A program made the translations under genes and the position numbers. From Flavobacterium kayseriense (lineage in GTDB: Bacteria; Bacteroidota; Bacteroidia; Flavobacteriales; Flavobacteriaceae), in contig NZ_JACRUI010000004.1 of NCBI RefSeq assembly GCF_014305095.1, positions 1 to 64,000 on the forward strand: DNA of 64,000 nucleotides. The letters run 5' to 3'. A model generated the notes under the pieces. That model was not told the DNA's origin. It saw only the letters and a program-made list of their open reading frames with translations, and did not search any database. Below, one piece after another: positions 35,491-44,798 of the stretch. The first letter of the stretch is position 1, and the number at the start of each line of letters is the position of its first letter.

Positions 35491-35519
35491 AAGCCTAATT
35501 CTCAAAAAGAATTGGGCTT
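35491..35519. terminator. Terminator of the ECF sigma unit
   Basis: AAGCCTAATTCT (35491-35502) pairs with AGAATTGGGCTT (35508-35519), including one G-U pair, followed by a T-run. The convergent Ycf48-like gene ends 4 bp further. Confidence 0.82.
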
Positions 35520-35522
35520 TTT

Positions 35523-36587
35523 TTATTTTAAAAATTGAATTCGAATCATTTTATTTTTACCTGCTGCAATTGCTGTATGATTATCAATAAATCGTAAGGT
35601 ATAAAGTGATGTATCCTTAGCCAACTGCTTCCAAGTTGAACCACTATCTGATGAATAAAACAAACCCGAAGCGCCAACGCTTACCAAACCTTTTCCATCA
35701 CTTTTAGGAACGTATTGCACACAAGATGCATATCCAAAACCTTCATTTTCTGCAATTAGCTGCCATGTTTTACCTCCATCCGAAGTGATAGCTTTATTCC
35801 CGAAATTCTGTTGTAGCTTAGTATAATCACCTCCTGCAATGAAGCCAATTTTAGCATCATAGAAATCAGCCGTAAATATTCCGGTCATTGCTTGCCCCTG
35901 AACTATAGGTGTTTCATAAACCGTCCAAGACAGTCCTTTGTCTGGAGAATAAAACACTCGCGATTTCACACCCCCTGATACAATCCAAGTATGATCTCTC
36001 TTTATAATAATGTTAGTATTACTAGCGGCAAAAGCAGCTTCTCCCGCAACAACTTTAGGAAGGATATCAGCAGGGAGTTTATTCCAAGTAAGACCTCCAT
36101 CTCTGGTGATGATAATTGATAAAACATTGTTTGTTGGATCCCCCATAGCGATACCTTCATTAGTATTCCAAAATTGCATACTATCATAAAAAACTTTCTC
36201 ATGATTTTCTTCGTATACGATCGTGGGTTGCAAGCTCGCTTTATCAATTTTGTAAAGGAAAGCTGGATTTCCCACATTAATAAAAAAAATATTTTTGACG
36301 TTCTGAGCTATACTTCTAAACTCCAAATTGAGAGAATCTCCTTGAATCAAACTTTCTTTCTTTTCATTCTTATCTAAATCATAATATCCAAATTTAGACC
36401 TATTGGCGGCGTACCAAATTTTATTTGCATCAACTACTATCGCTCTAATACTACTATTATCTTGAAACAAAGTATCAATTTTTACATCATTAAATTGATT
36501 ACCACCTTTTGTATTTTGACCTACTATTGCGGTTTGAAAAGAATTGAAAAGAATAAAAACAGCAACAATCCGATAGAAAATTTTCAT
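35523..36587 (-). CDS. Secreted Ycf48/BNR-like beta-propeller protein
   Basis: This 354-aa protein has a signal peptide (about residues 1-23) and repeated BNR/Asp-box sequences (TRDGGLTWNKLP, SPDKGLSWTVYETP, TSDGGKTWQLI, SSDSGSTWKQLA) forming a beta-propeller like Ycf48 of photosystem II assembly. The propeller probably lies in the periplasm or outside the cell. Ycf48-type proteins in heterotrophs have unknown partners; a sialidase activity is unlikely because the catalytic set is not evident. It converges with the sigma unit. Confidence 0.8.
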   Translation of the reverse strand: MKIFYRIVAVFILFNSFQTAIVGQNTKGGNQFNDVKIDTLFQDNSSIRAIVVDANKIWYAANRSKFGYYDLDKNEKKESLIQGDSLNLEFRSIAQNVKNIFFINVGNPAFLYKIDKASLQPTIVYEENHEKVFYDSMQFWNTNEGIAMGDPTNNVLSIIITRDGGLTWNKLPADILPKVVAGEAAFAASNTNIIIKRDHTWIVSGGVKSRVFYSPDKGLSWTVYETPIVQGQAMTGIFTADFYDAKIGFIAGGDYTKLQQNFGNKAITSDGGKTWQLIAENEGFGYASCVQYVPKSDGKGLVSVGASGLFYSSDSGSTWKQLAKDTSLYTLRFIDNHTAIAAGKNKMIRIQFLK

Positions 36588-36706
36588 AGCTAAAAGTATT
36601 AGTGGGTAGCTAAATTACAATTATATTTTAGATCAGCAATACCTCATAATTTTAATTGGCACAGTAATTGGATATTCTAAAAATGTTACAAATAAAAACA
36701 CCCAAT

Positions 36707-38032
36707 ATGAAAACTAAAATAATAATCTTAAGTCTATTGACTGCCTTTTTGGGTTCGCAAATGCAAGCTCAAAGTGGAACTAGAGTAAATGCGGTAAACA
36801 ATGATATCAGTGACAATTTAGACTTAAGAGCTGTTGCGGATATTTTTGGTGACTCAAGAGATCTTGCTGATTTTGAACGACGCTTAAACGACCCCGAATT
36901 CCAAATTTCAAACTTGGATTTGAATGATGATAATGAGGTTGATTATTTAAGGGTGATAGAAACAGTAGAGGGAAGCGTACACGTTGTAATCATTCAGTCT
37001 GTTTTGGATAGAGATGTTTATCAAGATGTCGCTACTATAGATATTGAGAGAAATCGTTCTAATAAAATACAAGTGCAAATTGTGGGTAATGAATACATGT
37101 ATGGTCCTAATTACATTTACGAGCCAGTATACTATACTGCACCTGTAATTTATGCTTCATTTTGGTCAGTAAATTATCGTCCTTATGTTTCTAATTGGTA
37201 TTGGAATTATTATCCAAGATATTACACAGCCTGGAATCCTTATCCAGTTTTTAGATATAGAAACAATATTAATATAAATCTGAATTTTAATAATTCTTAT
37301 AATTACGTTTCTACAAGAAGTAGCTCACGTGCTGTATTAGTTTACAACAGTAGACGATCTAACGGATATGAAAGGCAACATCCTAATTATTCATTTTCGA
37401 GACGAAATGTAGCAGTAACAAATAGATATGAATTAGATCAAAGAAGAGGAACAAGATCAACTGCAAATTACTCTAGAAACAATGATAACAGGAGAGAAAT
37501 AGCCTCTAAAAATTCAGGAAGAGACTATTCTCAAAATAGAGGAACTATTTCAAGAAGTAACAGCGCATCAAGAAGTACAGAGCAAAGAAGCGCTAACCAG
37601 AGAGACTACTCGACAAATAGAGGCAACACGACTAGAGAAAACAATGCTAGAGCCTCAGTAGGACAAAGAGATAATTCTCAAAATAGAGGAACTGCAACGA
37701 GAGAAAATAGATCACCTAGCACAGAGCGCAGCTCAAGTCAGCAAAGAGATTATTCCCAAAATAGAAGTAATACTAATCGAGAAAGTCGCACGCAAAGTAC
37801 GGAGCGTACTGTGACACCGCAAAGAGAGTATTCTCAAAACAGAACTTCTACTAGTAGGCAAAGTACTCCGCAAAACGAACAACAAAGAACGATGCCTCAA
37901 AGACAGAGTTCGCCAGACAGAAGTAGTAGCTCTAGAACTTCTACTCCTACTCAAAGAACAGAAGCTCAAAAGAGTAGCCCTCAAGGCAGAGGTAGTAGTA
38001 ATAATTCTCGAAACGGCAACAGAAATATATAA
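36707..38032 (+). CDS. Secreted Arg/Ser/Gln/Asn-rich protein with tandem repeats
   Basis: This 441-aa protein has a signal peptide (MKTKIIILSLLTAFLGSQMQ). A folded N-terminal domain (about 25-135) contains an EF-hand-like acidic loop DLNDDNEVDYLR at 71-82. A Tyr/Trp-rich stretch (about 130-200) follows, and then a long basic, low-complexity C-terminus. The C-terminus holds about six degenerate repeats near residues 272, 299, 321, 347, 373 and 399, with core QRDYSQNRG and a period close to 26 residues. It has no enzyme motif. The high Arg and Ser content suggests binding to acidic polymers such as DNA or exopolysaccharide (inference). The ATG at 36707 starts the signal peptide. Confidence 0.7.
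   Translation: MKTKIIILSLLTAFLGSQMQAQSGTRVNAVNNDISDNLDLRAVADIFGDSRDLADFERRLNDPEFQISNLDLNDDNEVDYLRVIETVEGSVHVVIIQSVLDRDVYQDVATIDIERNRSNKIQVQIVGNEYMYGPNYIYEPVYYTAPVIYASFWSVNYRPYVSNWYWNYYPRYYTAWNPYPVFRYRNNININLNFNNSYNYVSTRSSSRAVLVYNSRRSNGYERQHPNYSFSRRNVAVTNRYELDQRRGTRSTANYSRNNDNRREIASKNSGRDYSQNRGTISRSNSASRSTEQRSANQRDYSTNRGNTTRENNARASVGQRDNSQNRGTATRENRSPSTERSSSQQRDYSQNRSNTNRESRTQSTERTVTPQREYSQNRTSTSRQSTPQNEQQRTMPQRQSSPDRSSSSRTSTPTQRTEAQKSSPQGRGSSNNSRNGNRNI
37520..37996 (+). repeat. Degenerate tandem repeats within the secreted protein gene
   Basis: About six units of roughly 66-81 bp encode peptides with core QRDYSQNRG and an STER-like segment. The DNA copies have diverged, so selection at the peptide level or old duplication is likely. 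Confidence 0.65.
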
Positions 38033-38047
38033 AAATTCAATCAAATT

Positions 38048-38075
38048 AAAACACGGTCTAAATAGACCGTGTTTT
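38048..38075 (+). terminator. Terminator of the repetitive secreted protein gene
   Basis: AAAACACGGTC (38048-38058) pairs with GACCGTGTTTT (38065-38075), followed by T-rich sequence. Confidence 0.88.
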
Positions 38076-38149
38076 TTATTGTTTTTAAGAATAAAGAAGT
38101 CAGTTCTATTTTAAATCAGTAAATTTGACAAGTTTTTTAAAATAAATAC

Positions 38150-40111
38150 ATGAGCGCATCGAGCAAGAACCTACATTCTAAGTGGACACTTGGAGGTTTA
38201 TTGATTTCTTTAGGTATAATTTATGGTGATATTGGAACTTCTCCTTTATATGTAATGAAAGCCATCCTTGGCACACACACAATAAATGCAGATGTAGTAT
38301 TAGGAGGGATTTCAGCTGTTTTTTGGACCCTTACCTTACAAACGACCATCAAGTATGTTTTAATTACTTTAAGCGCAGACAACCATGGAGAAGGTGGTAT
38401 ATTTGCCTTATATGCTTTAGTTAAAAAAACTAAAATCAAGTGGCTGATTGTTCCCGCTATCATTGGTGGAAGTGCGTTACTTGCAGATGGAATTATAACC
38501 CCGCCAATATCTGTTTCTTCAGCTGTAGAAGGGATTAGAACTTATTACCCTCAGATTAATACAATACCCATTGTCATAGGGATCTTATTTATTCTATTTG
38601 TTATCCAACAATTTGGAACTAAATTAGTTGGTAAGTTTTTTGCTCCCATGATGTTAGTTTGGTTCACCATGCTTGGTGTACTTGGAATATTGCAAATCGT
38701 ACAACATCCTGAAGTTTTCAAAGCTATTAATCCCTTTTACGCTTACCAATTATTGCGTATTCATCCTGACGGTTTTTTTGTTCTAGGTTTCGTTTTCTTG
38801 TGTACTACGGGAGCAGAAGCGCTGTATTCAGACATGGGACATTGCGGTAGAAAAAATATTAGAATAAGTTGGATCTTCGTAAAAACCGCTTTAATCTTAA
38901 ATTACTTCGGACAAGCCGCATTTTTAATTCATCATGAAGGAGAAACATTGCAATCGTTGGGAGGTAATAATGGTAATCCGTTTTATTTAATCATGGCAGA
39001 TTGGTTCCAACCATTTGGAATTGTAATCGCTACAATGGCAGCTGTTATTGCGTCGCAAGCACTTATAAGCGGCTCTTTTACTCTGATTAATGAAGCTATG
39101 CGTTTGAACTTTTGGCCTAAAGTTAGAATAAAGTACCCTACAGAAGTGCAAGGACAATTGTACATCCCTTCTATCAACTGGCTCTTATTTATAGGATGTG
39201 TTGGTATCGTTTTACATTTTGAAGAGTCAAGTAACATGGAGCATGCTTATGGTTTAGCTATTATTCTGTGTATGATAATGACTACTATTTTACTTAATTT
39301 CTATTTAATCATGAAAAGAGTAAAACTGTATTTCATGATACCTTTGATAACAATATACTTGGTAATTGAATTTAGTTTTTTAGCAGCAAATATCACAAAA
39401 TTTACCGAAGGCGGATATGTAACTTTGATTATTGCTTTACTATTAATAAGTGTGATGTTCATTTGGTACACAGCAAAAAAAATAAATAAAAGTTACACTA
39501 AAATTGTAAAAATCAACGATTACAAAAAAGTACTTAGTGAACTAAGCGCTGATTTATCTATCCCAAAATATGCTACACATTTAGTCTATATGACGAATGC
39601 TGGAAGAGCAGATGAAATTGAGGAAAAAGTAATGTATTCTATTTTACAAAAAAGACCTAAAAGAGCAGATATTTATTGGTTTGTTCACGTTAATATTTTG
39701 TCCGAACCTTATAAAACAGAATACAGAGTAAGTGAAATATTAAAAGATGACCTATATCGTATTGATTTTAATTTAGGTTTTAGAGAGCCAACAAAGATAA
39801 ACCTGCTATTTAGGGAAGTCATTAAAGATATGGTTAAAAATGGAGAGGTAGATATCACCAGTCGCTACGAGTCACTAAATAAAAATAATATTATTGGTGA
39901 TTTTAAATTTGTGTTGTCAGAGAAATTCTTATCGAACGATAATGTCTTGAAATGGCACGAAAATATTATAATGAGTACTTATTTTGCTATTAAAAAGATA
40001 TGTCTTTCCGAAGAAAGCGCTTTTGGACTGGATAGTAGTTCCGTTAAAATAGAAAAATTCCCAATGGTATTACATATACCTGAAAACATGGGACTAACAA
40101 GAGTAAAATAA
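38150..40111 (+). CDS. kup: Kup-family potassium transporter
   Basis: This 653-aa K+/H+ symporter of the KUP/HAK/KT family has the signature GIIYGDIGTSPLYV near the start, followed by about twelve membrane segments (to about residue 450) and a cytoplasmic C-terminal domain. Other family segments are ADGIITPPISVSSAVEG and GAEALYSDMGHCG. It imports K+ at the inner membrane. It is a single gene ending in a terminator before the RsmB-like gene. Confidence 0.92.
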   Translation: MSASSKNLHSKWTLGGLLISLGIIYGDIGTSPLYVMKAILGTHTINADVVLGGISAVFWTLTLQTTIKYVLITLSADNHGEGGIFALYALVKKTKIKWLIVPAIIGGSALLADGIITPPISVSSAVEGIRTYYPQINTIPIVIGILFILFVIQQFGTKLVGKFFAPMMLVWFTMLGVLGILQIVQHPEVFKAINPFYAYQLLRIHPDGFFVLGFVFLCTTGAEALYSDMGHCGRKNIRISWIFVKTALILNYFGQAAFLIHHEGETLQSLGGNNGNPFYLIMADWFQPFGIVIATMAAVIASQALISGSFTLINEAMRLNFWPKVRIKYPTEVQGQLYIPSINWLLFIGCVGIVLHFEESSNMEHAYGLAIILCMIMTTILLNFYLIMKRVKLYFMIPLITIYLVIEFSFLAANITKFTEGGYVTLIIALLLISVMFIWYTAKKINKSYTKIVKINDYKKVLSELSADLSIPKYATHLVYMTNAGRADEIEEKVMYSILQKRPKRADIYWFVHVNILSEPYKTEYRVSEILKDDLYRIDFNLGFREPTKINLLFREVIKDMVKNGEVDITSRYESLNKNNIIGDFKFVLSEKFLSNDNVLKWHENIIMSTYFAIKKICLSEESAFGLDSSSVKIEKFPMVLHIPENMGLTRVK

Positions 40112-40135
40112 CTAGAATTAGTCTTATACGAATAC

Positions 40136-40163
40136 AAAACACTGCTTTTTACAGCAGTGTTTT
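40136..40163 (+). terminator. Terminator of the Kup gene
   Basis: AAAACACTGCT (40136-40146) pairs with AGCAGTGTTTT (40153-40163) and runs into a T-run. Confidence 0.9.
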
Positions 40164-40226
40164 TTTTATGATTAAATTTAAAAGCAACAATCATATTTAA
40201 AAATATAACTTTCAACCAATTAATAG

Positions 40227-40234
40227 TACCTTTG
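40227..40234 (+). promoter_or_regulatory. -7 element of the RsmB-like gene
   Basis: TACCTTTG matches TAnnTTTG, 17 bp before the ATG at 40252. Confidence 0.55.
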
Positions 40235-40251
40235 CACCTCAATTAATTAAA

Positions 40252-41520
40252 ATGAGATTACACAGAAATTTAGTTTATACTACAATCGACTCCTTGAATG
40301 CAATATTTAATGAAGGAGAATATGCAGATAAAGTGGTGGCCAGAGCCCTAAAAAAAGACAAGCGTTGGGGAAGTTCTGACAGGAAATTTGTTGCTGAAAC
40401 AATTTACGAGATCGTAAGATGGAAAAGATTATATGGCGAGATCGCCGAGGTAAAAGAGCCATTCGATAGAGATAACCTTTGGAGAATGTTTTCAGTTTGG
40501 GCAGTTCTTAGAGGATACCCAATCCCTGATTGGAGACAATTAGAAGGAACACCTGAAAGAAAGATTAAGGGACGTTTTGATGAATTATCAAAAGTGAGAG
40601 CTCTTAAAGAATCTATACCAGATTGGATGGATGAATTAGGAGTAAAAGAATTAGGTGAAAAAGTTTGGGCTCAAGAGATTACAGCTCAAAACCAACCAGC
40701 TAAAGTTATCCTTAGGGTTAACACACTTAAAACTACAAAAGAAACATTGAGAGCAATCTTAATGGACTTAGATATAGATACTGATTATTTAAAAGATCAG
40801 CCAGACGCATTAGTGCTAAAAGAAAGAGCTAATGTATTTATGACTGATGCTTTTAAACAAGGATTTTTTGAAGTTCAAGATGCCAATTCACAACTAGTTG
40901 CTGCATTCCTGGATGTTAAGCCAGGTATGCGAGTAGTGGATACTTGTGCAGGCGCAGGAGGAAAAACGTTACACATAGCGGCCTTAATGGAAAACAAAGG
41001 GCAGTTAATTGCAATGGATTTATACGAAAGTAAATTAAAGCAATTAAAAATAAGAGCTAAACGTGACGGTGCTTTTAACATTGAGTATCGTATTATTGAC
41101 ACAACTAAAGTGATTAAAAAGCTGCATGAAAAAGCAGATCGTGTTTTGATTGACGCACCGTGTAGCGGACTTGGAGTTTTAAAAAGAAACCCTGATGCAA
41201 AATGGAAACTAAGACCTGAGTTTATCGATAACATTCGTAAAGTACAATCAGAAGTACTAGAAAGTTATTCAAAAATTGTTAAACCAGGTGGTAAATTAGT
41301 TTATGCAACTTGCTCTATATTACCTTCTGAAAATCAAGATCAAGTAGCTCGTTTTTTAACAACTGATATTGGTAAGCAATTTACTTTCATTAAAGATCAA
41401 AAGATTTTAGCATCAGAATCTGGATTTGATGGTTTTTACATGGCTCTTTTAGAACGTAAAGAAGGTACAGAAAAACCTAAGAAAGTTAAATTTACAGAAG
41501 AAATTCCAGAAAAGGAATAA
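40252..41520 (+). CDS. RsmB/NOL1-family RNA m5C methyltransferase
   Basis: This 422-aa enzyme has the SAM motif VVDTCAGAGGKTLHIAAL, the aspartates IAMDLYESKLKQL, and motif IV DAPCSGLGVLKRNPDAKWKL. Motif VI follows as VYATCSILPSENQDQVARF, with the two cysteines used in m5C catalysis. The N-terminal part (about 1-140) is of the RsmB/Sun kind rather than YebU. It methylates a cytosine in RNA, probably 16S rRNA C967. It lies upstream of rho, convergent. Confidence 0.88.
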   Translation: MRLHRNLVYTTIDSLNAIFNEGEYADKVVARALKKDKRWGSSDRKFVAETIYEIVRWKRLYGEIAEVKEPFDRDNLWRMFSVWAVLRGYPIPDWRQLEGTPERKIKGRFDELSKVRALKESIPDWMDELGVKELGEKVWAQEITAQNQPAKVILRVNTLKTTKETLRAILMDLDIDTDYLKDQPDALVLKERANVFMTDAFKQGFFEVQDANSQLVAAFLDVKPGMRVVDTCAGAGGKTLHIAALMENKGQLIAMDLYESKLKQLKIRAKRDGAFNIEYRIIDTTKVIKKLHEKADRVLIDAPCSGLGVLKRNPDAKWKLRPEFIDNIRKVQSEVLESYSKIVKPGGKLVYATCSILPSENQDQVARFLTTDIGKQFTFIKDQKILASESGFDGFYMALLERKEGTEKPKKVKFTEEIPEKE

Positions 41521-41540
41521 CCTAAAAAGATAATAATATT

Positions 41541-41581
41541 AAAAAACCTCGATACCAGCTAAGCTAGTATCGAGGTTTTTT
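41541..41581. terminator. Terminator between the RsmB-like gene and rho
   Basis: A 15-bp stem (41541-41555 with 41567-41581) with an A-run before and a T-run after can serve both convergent genes. Confidence 0.9.
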
Positions 41582-41630
41582 ATTGAAACTTAACCATGAA
41601 CTTAGAGTTCGAAGAAAAGATCTTTTTATT

Positions 41631-43379
41631 TTAGTCGTTCATAGAAATTAAGAACTCTTCATTATTTCTCGTTTTCTTAAAACGATCGTTTATAAAATCC
41701 ATTGCTTCAACAGGATTCATATCAGAAAGGTATTTTCTCATAATCCACATGCGTTGCAGCGTTTTTTGATCTAATAATAAGTCATCACGTCTCGTACTCG
41801 ATGACGTCAAGTCAATAGCTGGGAAAATGCGTTTGTTTGCAATTTTTCTATCCAATTGCAACTCCATATTACCTGTACCTTTAAATTCCTCAAAAATAAC
41901 TTCGTCCATCTTAGAACCAGTTTCTGTTAGAGCAGTAGCTATAATACTCAAAGAACCTCCGTTTTCTACATTACGAGCCGCTCCAAAGAAACGTTTCGGT
42001 TTTTGCAGTGCATTGGCGTCTACTCCACCGCTCAATACTTTTCCAGATGCTGGCTGAACCGTGTTGTACGCTCTTGCCAAACGAGTTATAGAATCTAATA
42101 AAATTACAACATCATGCCCACACTCTACTAATCGTTTTGCTTTCTCTAAAACTATATTTGCAATCTTCACATGCTCTTGTGGTTCTCTATCAAATGTCGA
42201 AGCAATTACTTCTCCACGCACACTACGTTGCATATCAGTAACCTCTTCTGGACGTTCATCAATCAGTAATACTATTAAATAAACCTCTGGATGATTCGCT
42301 GCAATTGCATTGGCAATCTCCTTAAGCAACATCGTCTTACCTGTTTTTGGTTGAGCCACAATCATACCACGTTGTCCTTTTCCTATTGGAGAAAACAAAT
42401 CTATGATACGAGTTGAAATCGTGCTTTGTTTTTCGGCTAATTTGAATTTTTCTGAAGGAAAAACAGGTGTCAAATGCTCAAAAGATACACGATCTCGAAC
42501 CACTTGAGGATCGTGACCATTAATTTTTAAAACGCGTACCAAAGGGAAAAACTTTTCCCCCTCTTTTGGGGGACGGACCACCCCTTTTACCGTATCCCCA
42601 GTTTTTAATCCGAATAAACGAATTTGAGAGGTTGATAGGTAAATATCATCTGGCGAAGCTAGATAATTGTAATCAGAAGAACGCAAGAAACCATAGCCAT
42701 CAGCCATCATTTCTAATACTCCTTCACTTTCTATTATACCATCAAATTCAAAATCAGAATGGCTAAAATTATTTTTTTTATTCTTAAAATTTGGATTTTG
42801 ATTCTGCTGATTTTGCTGATTTTGTTTGTTTAGCTGATTAGGATTAATCTTCTTAGCTGGAACTACTTTTTCAGTGTTTTCATTCACCTCAACAACTTCC
42901 GTTGTACTTGCGTGAGATGCAACATCCTCTTCGTTTTTCACGACCTCTTTAGCCTCTTCTTTATCTTTTTTCAGGGCTAATTTTTTTTCGTAAGCTGATT
43001 TACTAAACTTTATAACCTTAGCCGCTTTCTTCTCAGTTGGTATTTGATCCGAAATCTCATTTGATGTTATTTCTGAATCGGTAGGCGACTCAGTAGTAGT
43101 TTGCTCAACTTCCGGTCTGTTGTTACTATCTGCTATCTTTGAAGCTTTTTGAATTGCAACTTTTTTAACTGGAACGATTCGTGCACGTTTAGGTTTATCA
43201 TCCTCTTCTACCACTATATTAGTTGATGGTTTAGATTCAGCAGCTGCCGCTTGGTGTTCTAAAATATTCCCTATTAAGGTTTCTTTTTTAACACCATTAA
43301 ACTTTATTGTTTTTGCTAATTTAGCAATATCCTGAAGCTCAGCTAGCTTCATTTCCTTTAATGCAGAAATGTCAAACAT
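41631..43379 (-). CDS. rho: Transcription termination factor Rho with disordered insert
   Basis: This 582-aa hexameric RNA helicase is longer than E. coli Rho (419 aa). The N-terminal helical domain covers residues 1-45. A low-complexity insert of about 165 residues (46-210) is rich in Lys, Glu and Thr and ends in an Asn/Gln segment ([18 protein letters not shown], about 181-198). The cold-shock RNA-binding domain is at about 215-285. The ATPase core carries Walker A ([12 protein letters not shown], Lys348), the Asp-rich [15 protein letters not shown] and the Q-loop region. It terminates untranslated transcripts. The divergent gene is DUF4293. Confidence 0.95.
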   Translation of the reverse strand: MFDISALKEMKLAELQDIAKLAKTIKFNGVKKETLIGNILEHQAAAAESKPSTNIVVEEDDKPKRARIVPVKKVAIQKASKIADSNNRPEVEQTTTESPTDSEITSNEISDQIPTEKKAAKVIKFSKSAYEKKLALKKDKEEAKEVVKNEEDVASHASTTEVVEVNENTEKVVPAKKINPNQLNKQNQQNQQNQNPNFKNKKNNFSHSDFEFDGIIESEGVLEMMADGYGFLRSSDYNYLASPDDIYLSTSQIRLFGLKTGDTVKGVVRPPKEGEKFFPLVRVLKINGHDPQVVRDRVSFEHLTPVFPSEKFKLAEKQSTISTRIIDLFSPIGKGQRGMIVAQPKTGKTMLLKEIANAIAANHPEVYLIVLLIDERPEEVTDMQRSVRGEVIASTFDREPQEHVKIANIVLEKAKRLVECGHDVVILLDSITRLARAYNTVQPASGKVLSGGVDANALQKPKRFFGAARNVENGGSLSIIATALTETGSKMDEVIFEEFKGTGNMELQLDRKIANKRIFPAIDLTSSSTRRDDLLLDQKTLQRMWIMRKYLSDMNPVEAMDFINDRFKKTRNNEEFLISMND

Positions 43380-43536
43380 GAATGTTCTATGAGTTTAATT
43401 AATTTGGTAATACTATGAAAAGATTGGTAGTACTATTATGATTTGAATTGACCGCAGTATGAAGTGCTTACGGTATTGTGATGCAATAATACGAATAAAA
43501 TTTAATGATACAATAGTATTTTTAAAAAAGAAAATA

Positions 43537-43544
43537 TATTTTTG
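43537..43544 (+). promoter_or_regulatory. -7 element of the DUF4293 gene
   Basis: TATTTTTG, 18 bp before the ATG at 43563. Confidence 0.5.
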
Positions 43545-43562
43545 TGAAACAATACTAACAAA

Positions 43563-43976
43563 ATGATACAAAGAATTCAGACCATATATTTGCTTCTTGC
43601 TTTTGCAGCGACAGGAATTTTACCTTTCGTTTTTCCGCTATGGACAATGAATGATTCAAAGGAATATTTTTTCATGTATGACCAGTTTTATGTTATTTTG
43701 TACGGCTTAAGTACGTCATTAACGGTTTGGAGTATCTTATCTTATAATAAAAGACAAAATCAATTTGTCATAGGCAGATTGAACATCATATTAAATTTGA
43801 TTTTATTGGGATTGTTTGTATATCGTTCACTAAATTTATCTGGAGAGACGGCTATTGTCTCTGAGAAAGGTATTGGGATGTTTCTACCTATCGTTGCAAT
43901 CGTATTTTTAGTGTTAGCTAATAAGGCGATTAAGAAGGATGAGGATCTTGTAAAATCAGTGGATAGGTTGAGGTAA
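43563..43976 (+). CDS. DUF4293 family membrane protein
   Basis: This 137-aa protein has four predicted membrane segments (about residues 5-25, 42-60, 72-90 and 105-122). It begins with the family-typical MIQRIQTIYLLLAFAATGIL. It stands divergent from rho, a neighbourhood that is conserved in Bacteroidota. Function unknown. Confidence 0.8.
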   Translation: MIQRIQTIYLLLAFAATGILPFVFPLWTMNDSKEYFFMYDQFYVILYGLSTSLTVWSILSYNKRQNQFVIGRLNIILNLILLGLFVYRSLNLSGETAIVSEKGIGMFLPIVAIVFLVLANKAIKKDEDLVKSVDRLR

Positions 43977-44006
43977 ACCTATAATTTTAATTTATTAGTG
44001 CGAGAG

Positions 44007-44032
44007 AAACCCGAAAGCAACATTTCGGGTTT
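44007..44032 (+). terminator. Terminator of the DUF4293 gene
   Basis: AAACCCGAAA (44007-44016) pairs with TTTCGGGTTT (44023-44032) and a T-run follows. Confidence 0.92.
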
Positions 44033-44094
44033 TTTTATTTCATGTTATCATTTTATAAATAAAATCTCATACAGAAAATTCAGATATTTTTTTA

Positions 44095-44102
44095 TAAATT
44101 TG
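44095..44102 (+). promoter_or_regulatory. -7 element of the NarL-type two-component unit
   Basis: TAAATTTG, exact TAnnTTTG match, 17 bp before the ATG at 44120. Confidence 0.55.
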
Positions 44103-44119
44103 GCTTTACTTAACTAAAC

Positions 44120-44782
44120 ATGAAAGAAACAATCCGAATCCATCTCGCCGATGACCACCAAGTCCTCATTGACGGTATGCGAACTTTATTGCATACTGTT
44201 CCTAATTATGAAGTGGTGGGATACTCTCAAAACGGGACCAATATTTATGATGAAGTGATCGCAAATAATACTAATATTCTCGTTTTAGATATTAGCATGC
44301 CCGAAAAAGACGGTATAGAAGTCATCAAAGAATTTTCAAAAAAAGGATTCCCCTGTAAAGTAATCATATTGTCTAGCTATGATGATGTGAAAATCATAAA
44401 AGAAGTAATGAAACTAGGCGCAAGTGGATATCTAACCAAACAATGCGCAGGTGAAAATATAGTTGAAGCAATCCAAATTGTTTCTGATGGAGAGGAATAC
44501 TTTTGCACCAGTGTTCGAGAAAAAATTTTTAGTACGGCTACTGAAAACATGGTCAAACTAAATAAAAACAAAACACAAACAAATGTTTTGTTGTCTGGTA
44601 GAGAAATTGAAATCATTACTCTTATCGCTTTAGAATTTAGTGGTAAAGAAATAAGTGAACGCTTATTCATTAGTACGAATACGGTCGAGACCCACCGCAA
44701 AAATATAATGAAAAAACTAAAAGCTAAAAATTCTATTAGTCTTGTGAAATATGCAATGAAACACAAATTTATAAAAGCGTAA
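44120..44782 (+). CDS. NarL/LuxR-type response regulator
   Basis: This 220-aa regulator has a receiver domain with acidic residues Asp11 and Asp12 and phosphoacceptor Asp57 (NILVLDISMPEKDG). A C-terminal LuxR helix-turn-helix follows (LSGREIEIITLIALEFSGKE, then SERLFISTNTVETHRKNIMK). It pairs with the histidine kinase that starts 16 bp downstream. Its targets are unknown; the spacing makes a two-gene operon. Confidence 0.93.
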   Translation: MKETIRIHLADDHQVLIDGMRTLLHTVPNYEVVGYSQNGTNIYDEVIANNTNILVLDISMPEKDGIEVIKEFSKKGFPCKVIILSSYDDVKIIKEVMKLGASGYLTKQCAGENIVEAIQIVSDGEEYFCTSVREKIFSTATENMVKLNKNKTQTNVLLSGREIEIITLIALEFSGKEISERLFISTNTVETHRKNIMKKLKAKNSISLVKYAMKHKFIKA

Positions 44783-44798
44783 TTTAAACTTTCAACGC

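Noticed and set aside
37733..38044. 103-codon minus-strand frame rich in Ser, Arg and Leu
   Set aside because: It is the reverse-strand shadow of the repetitive secreted protein.
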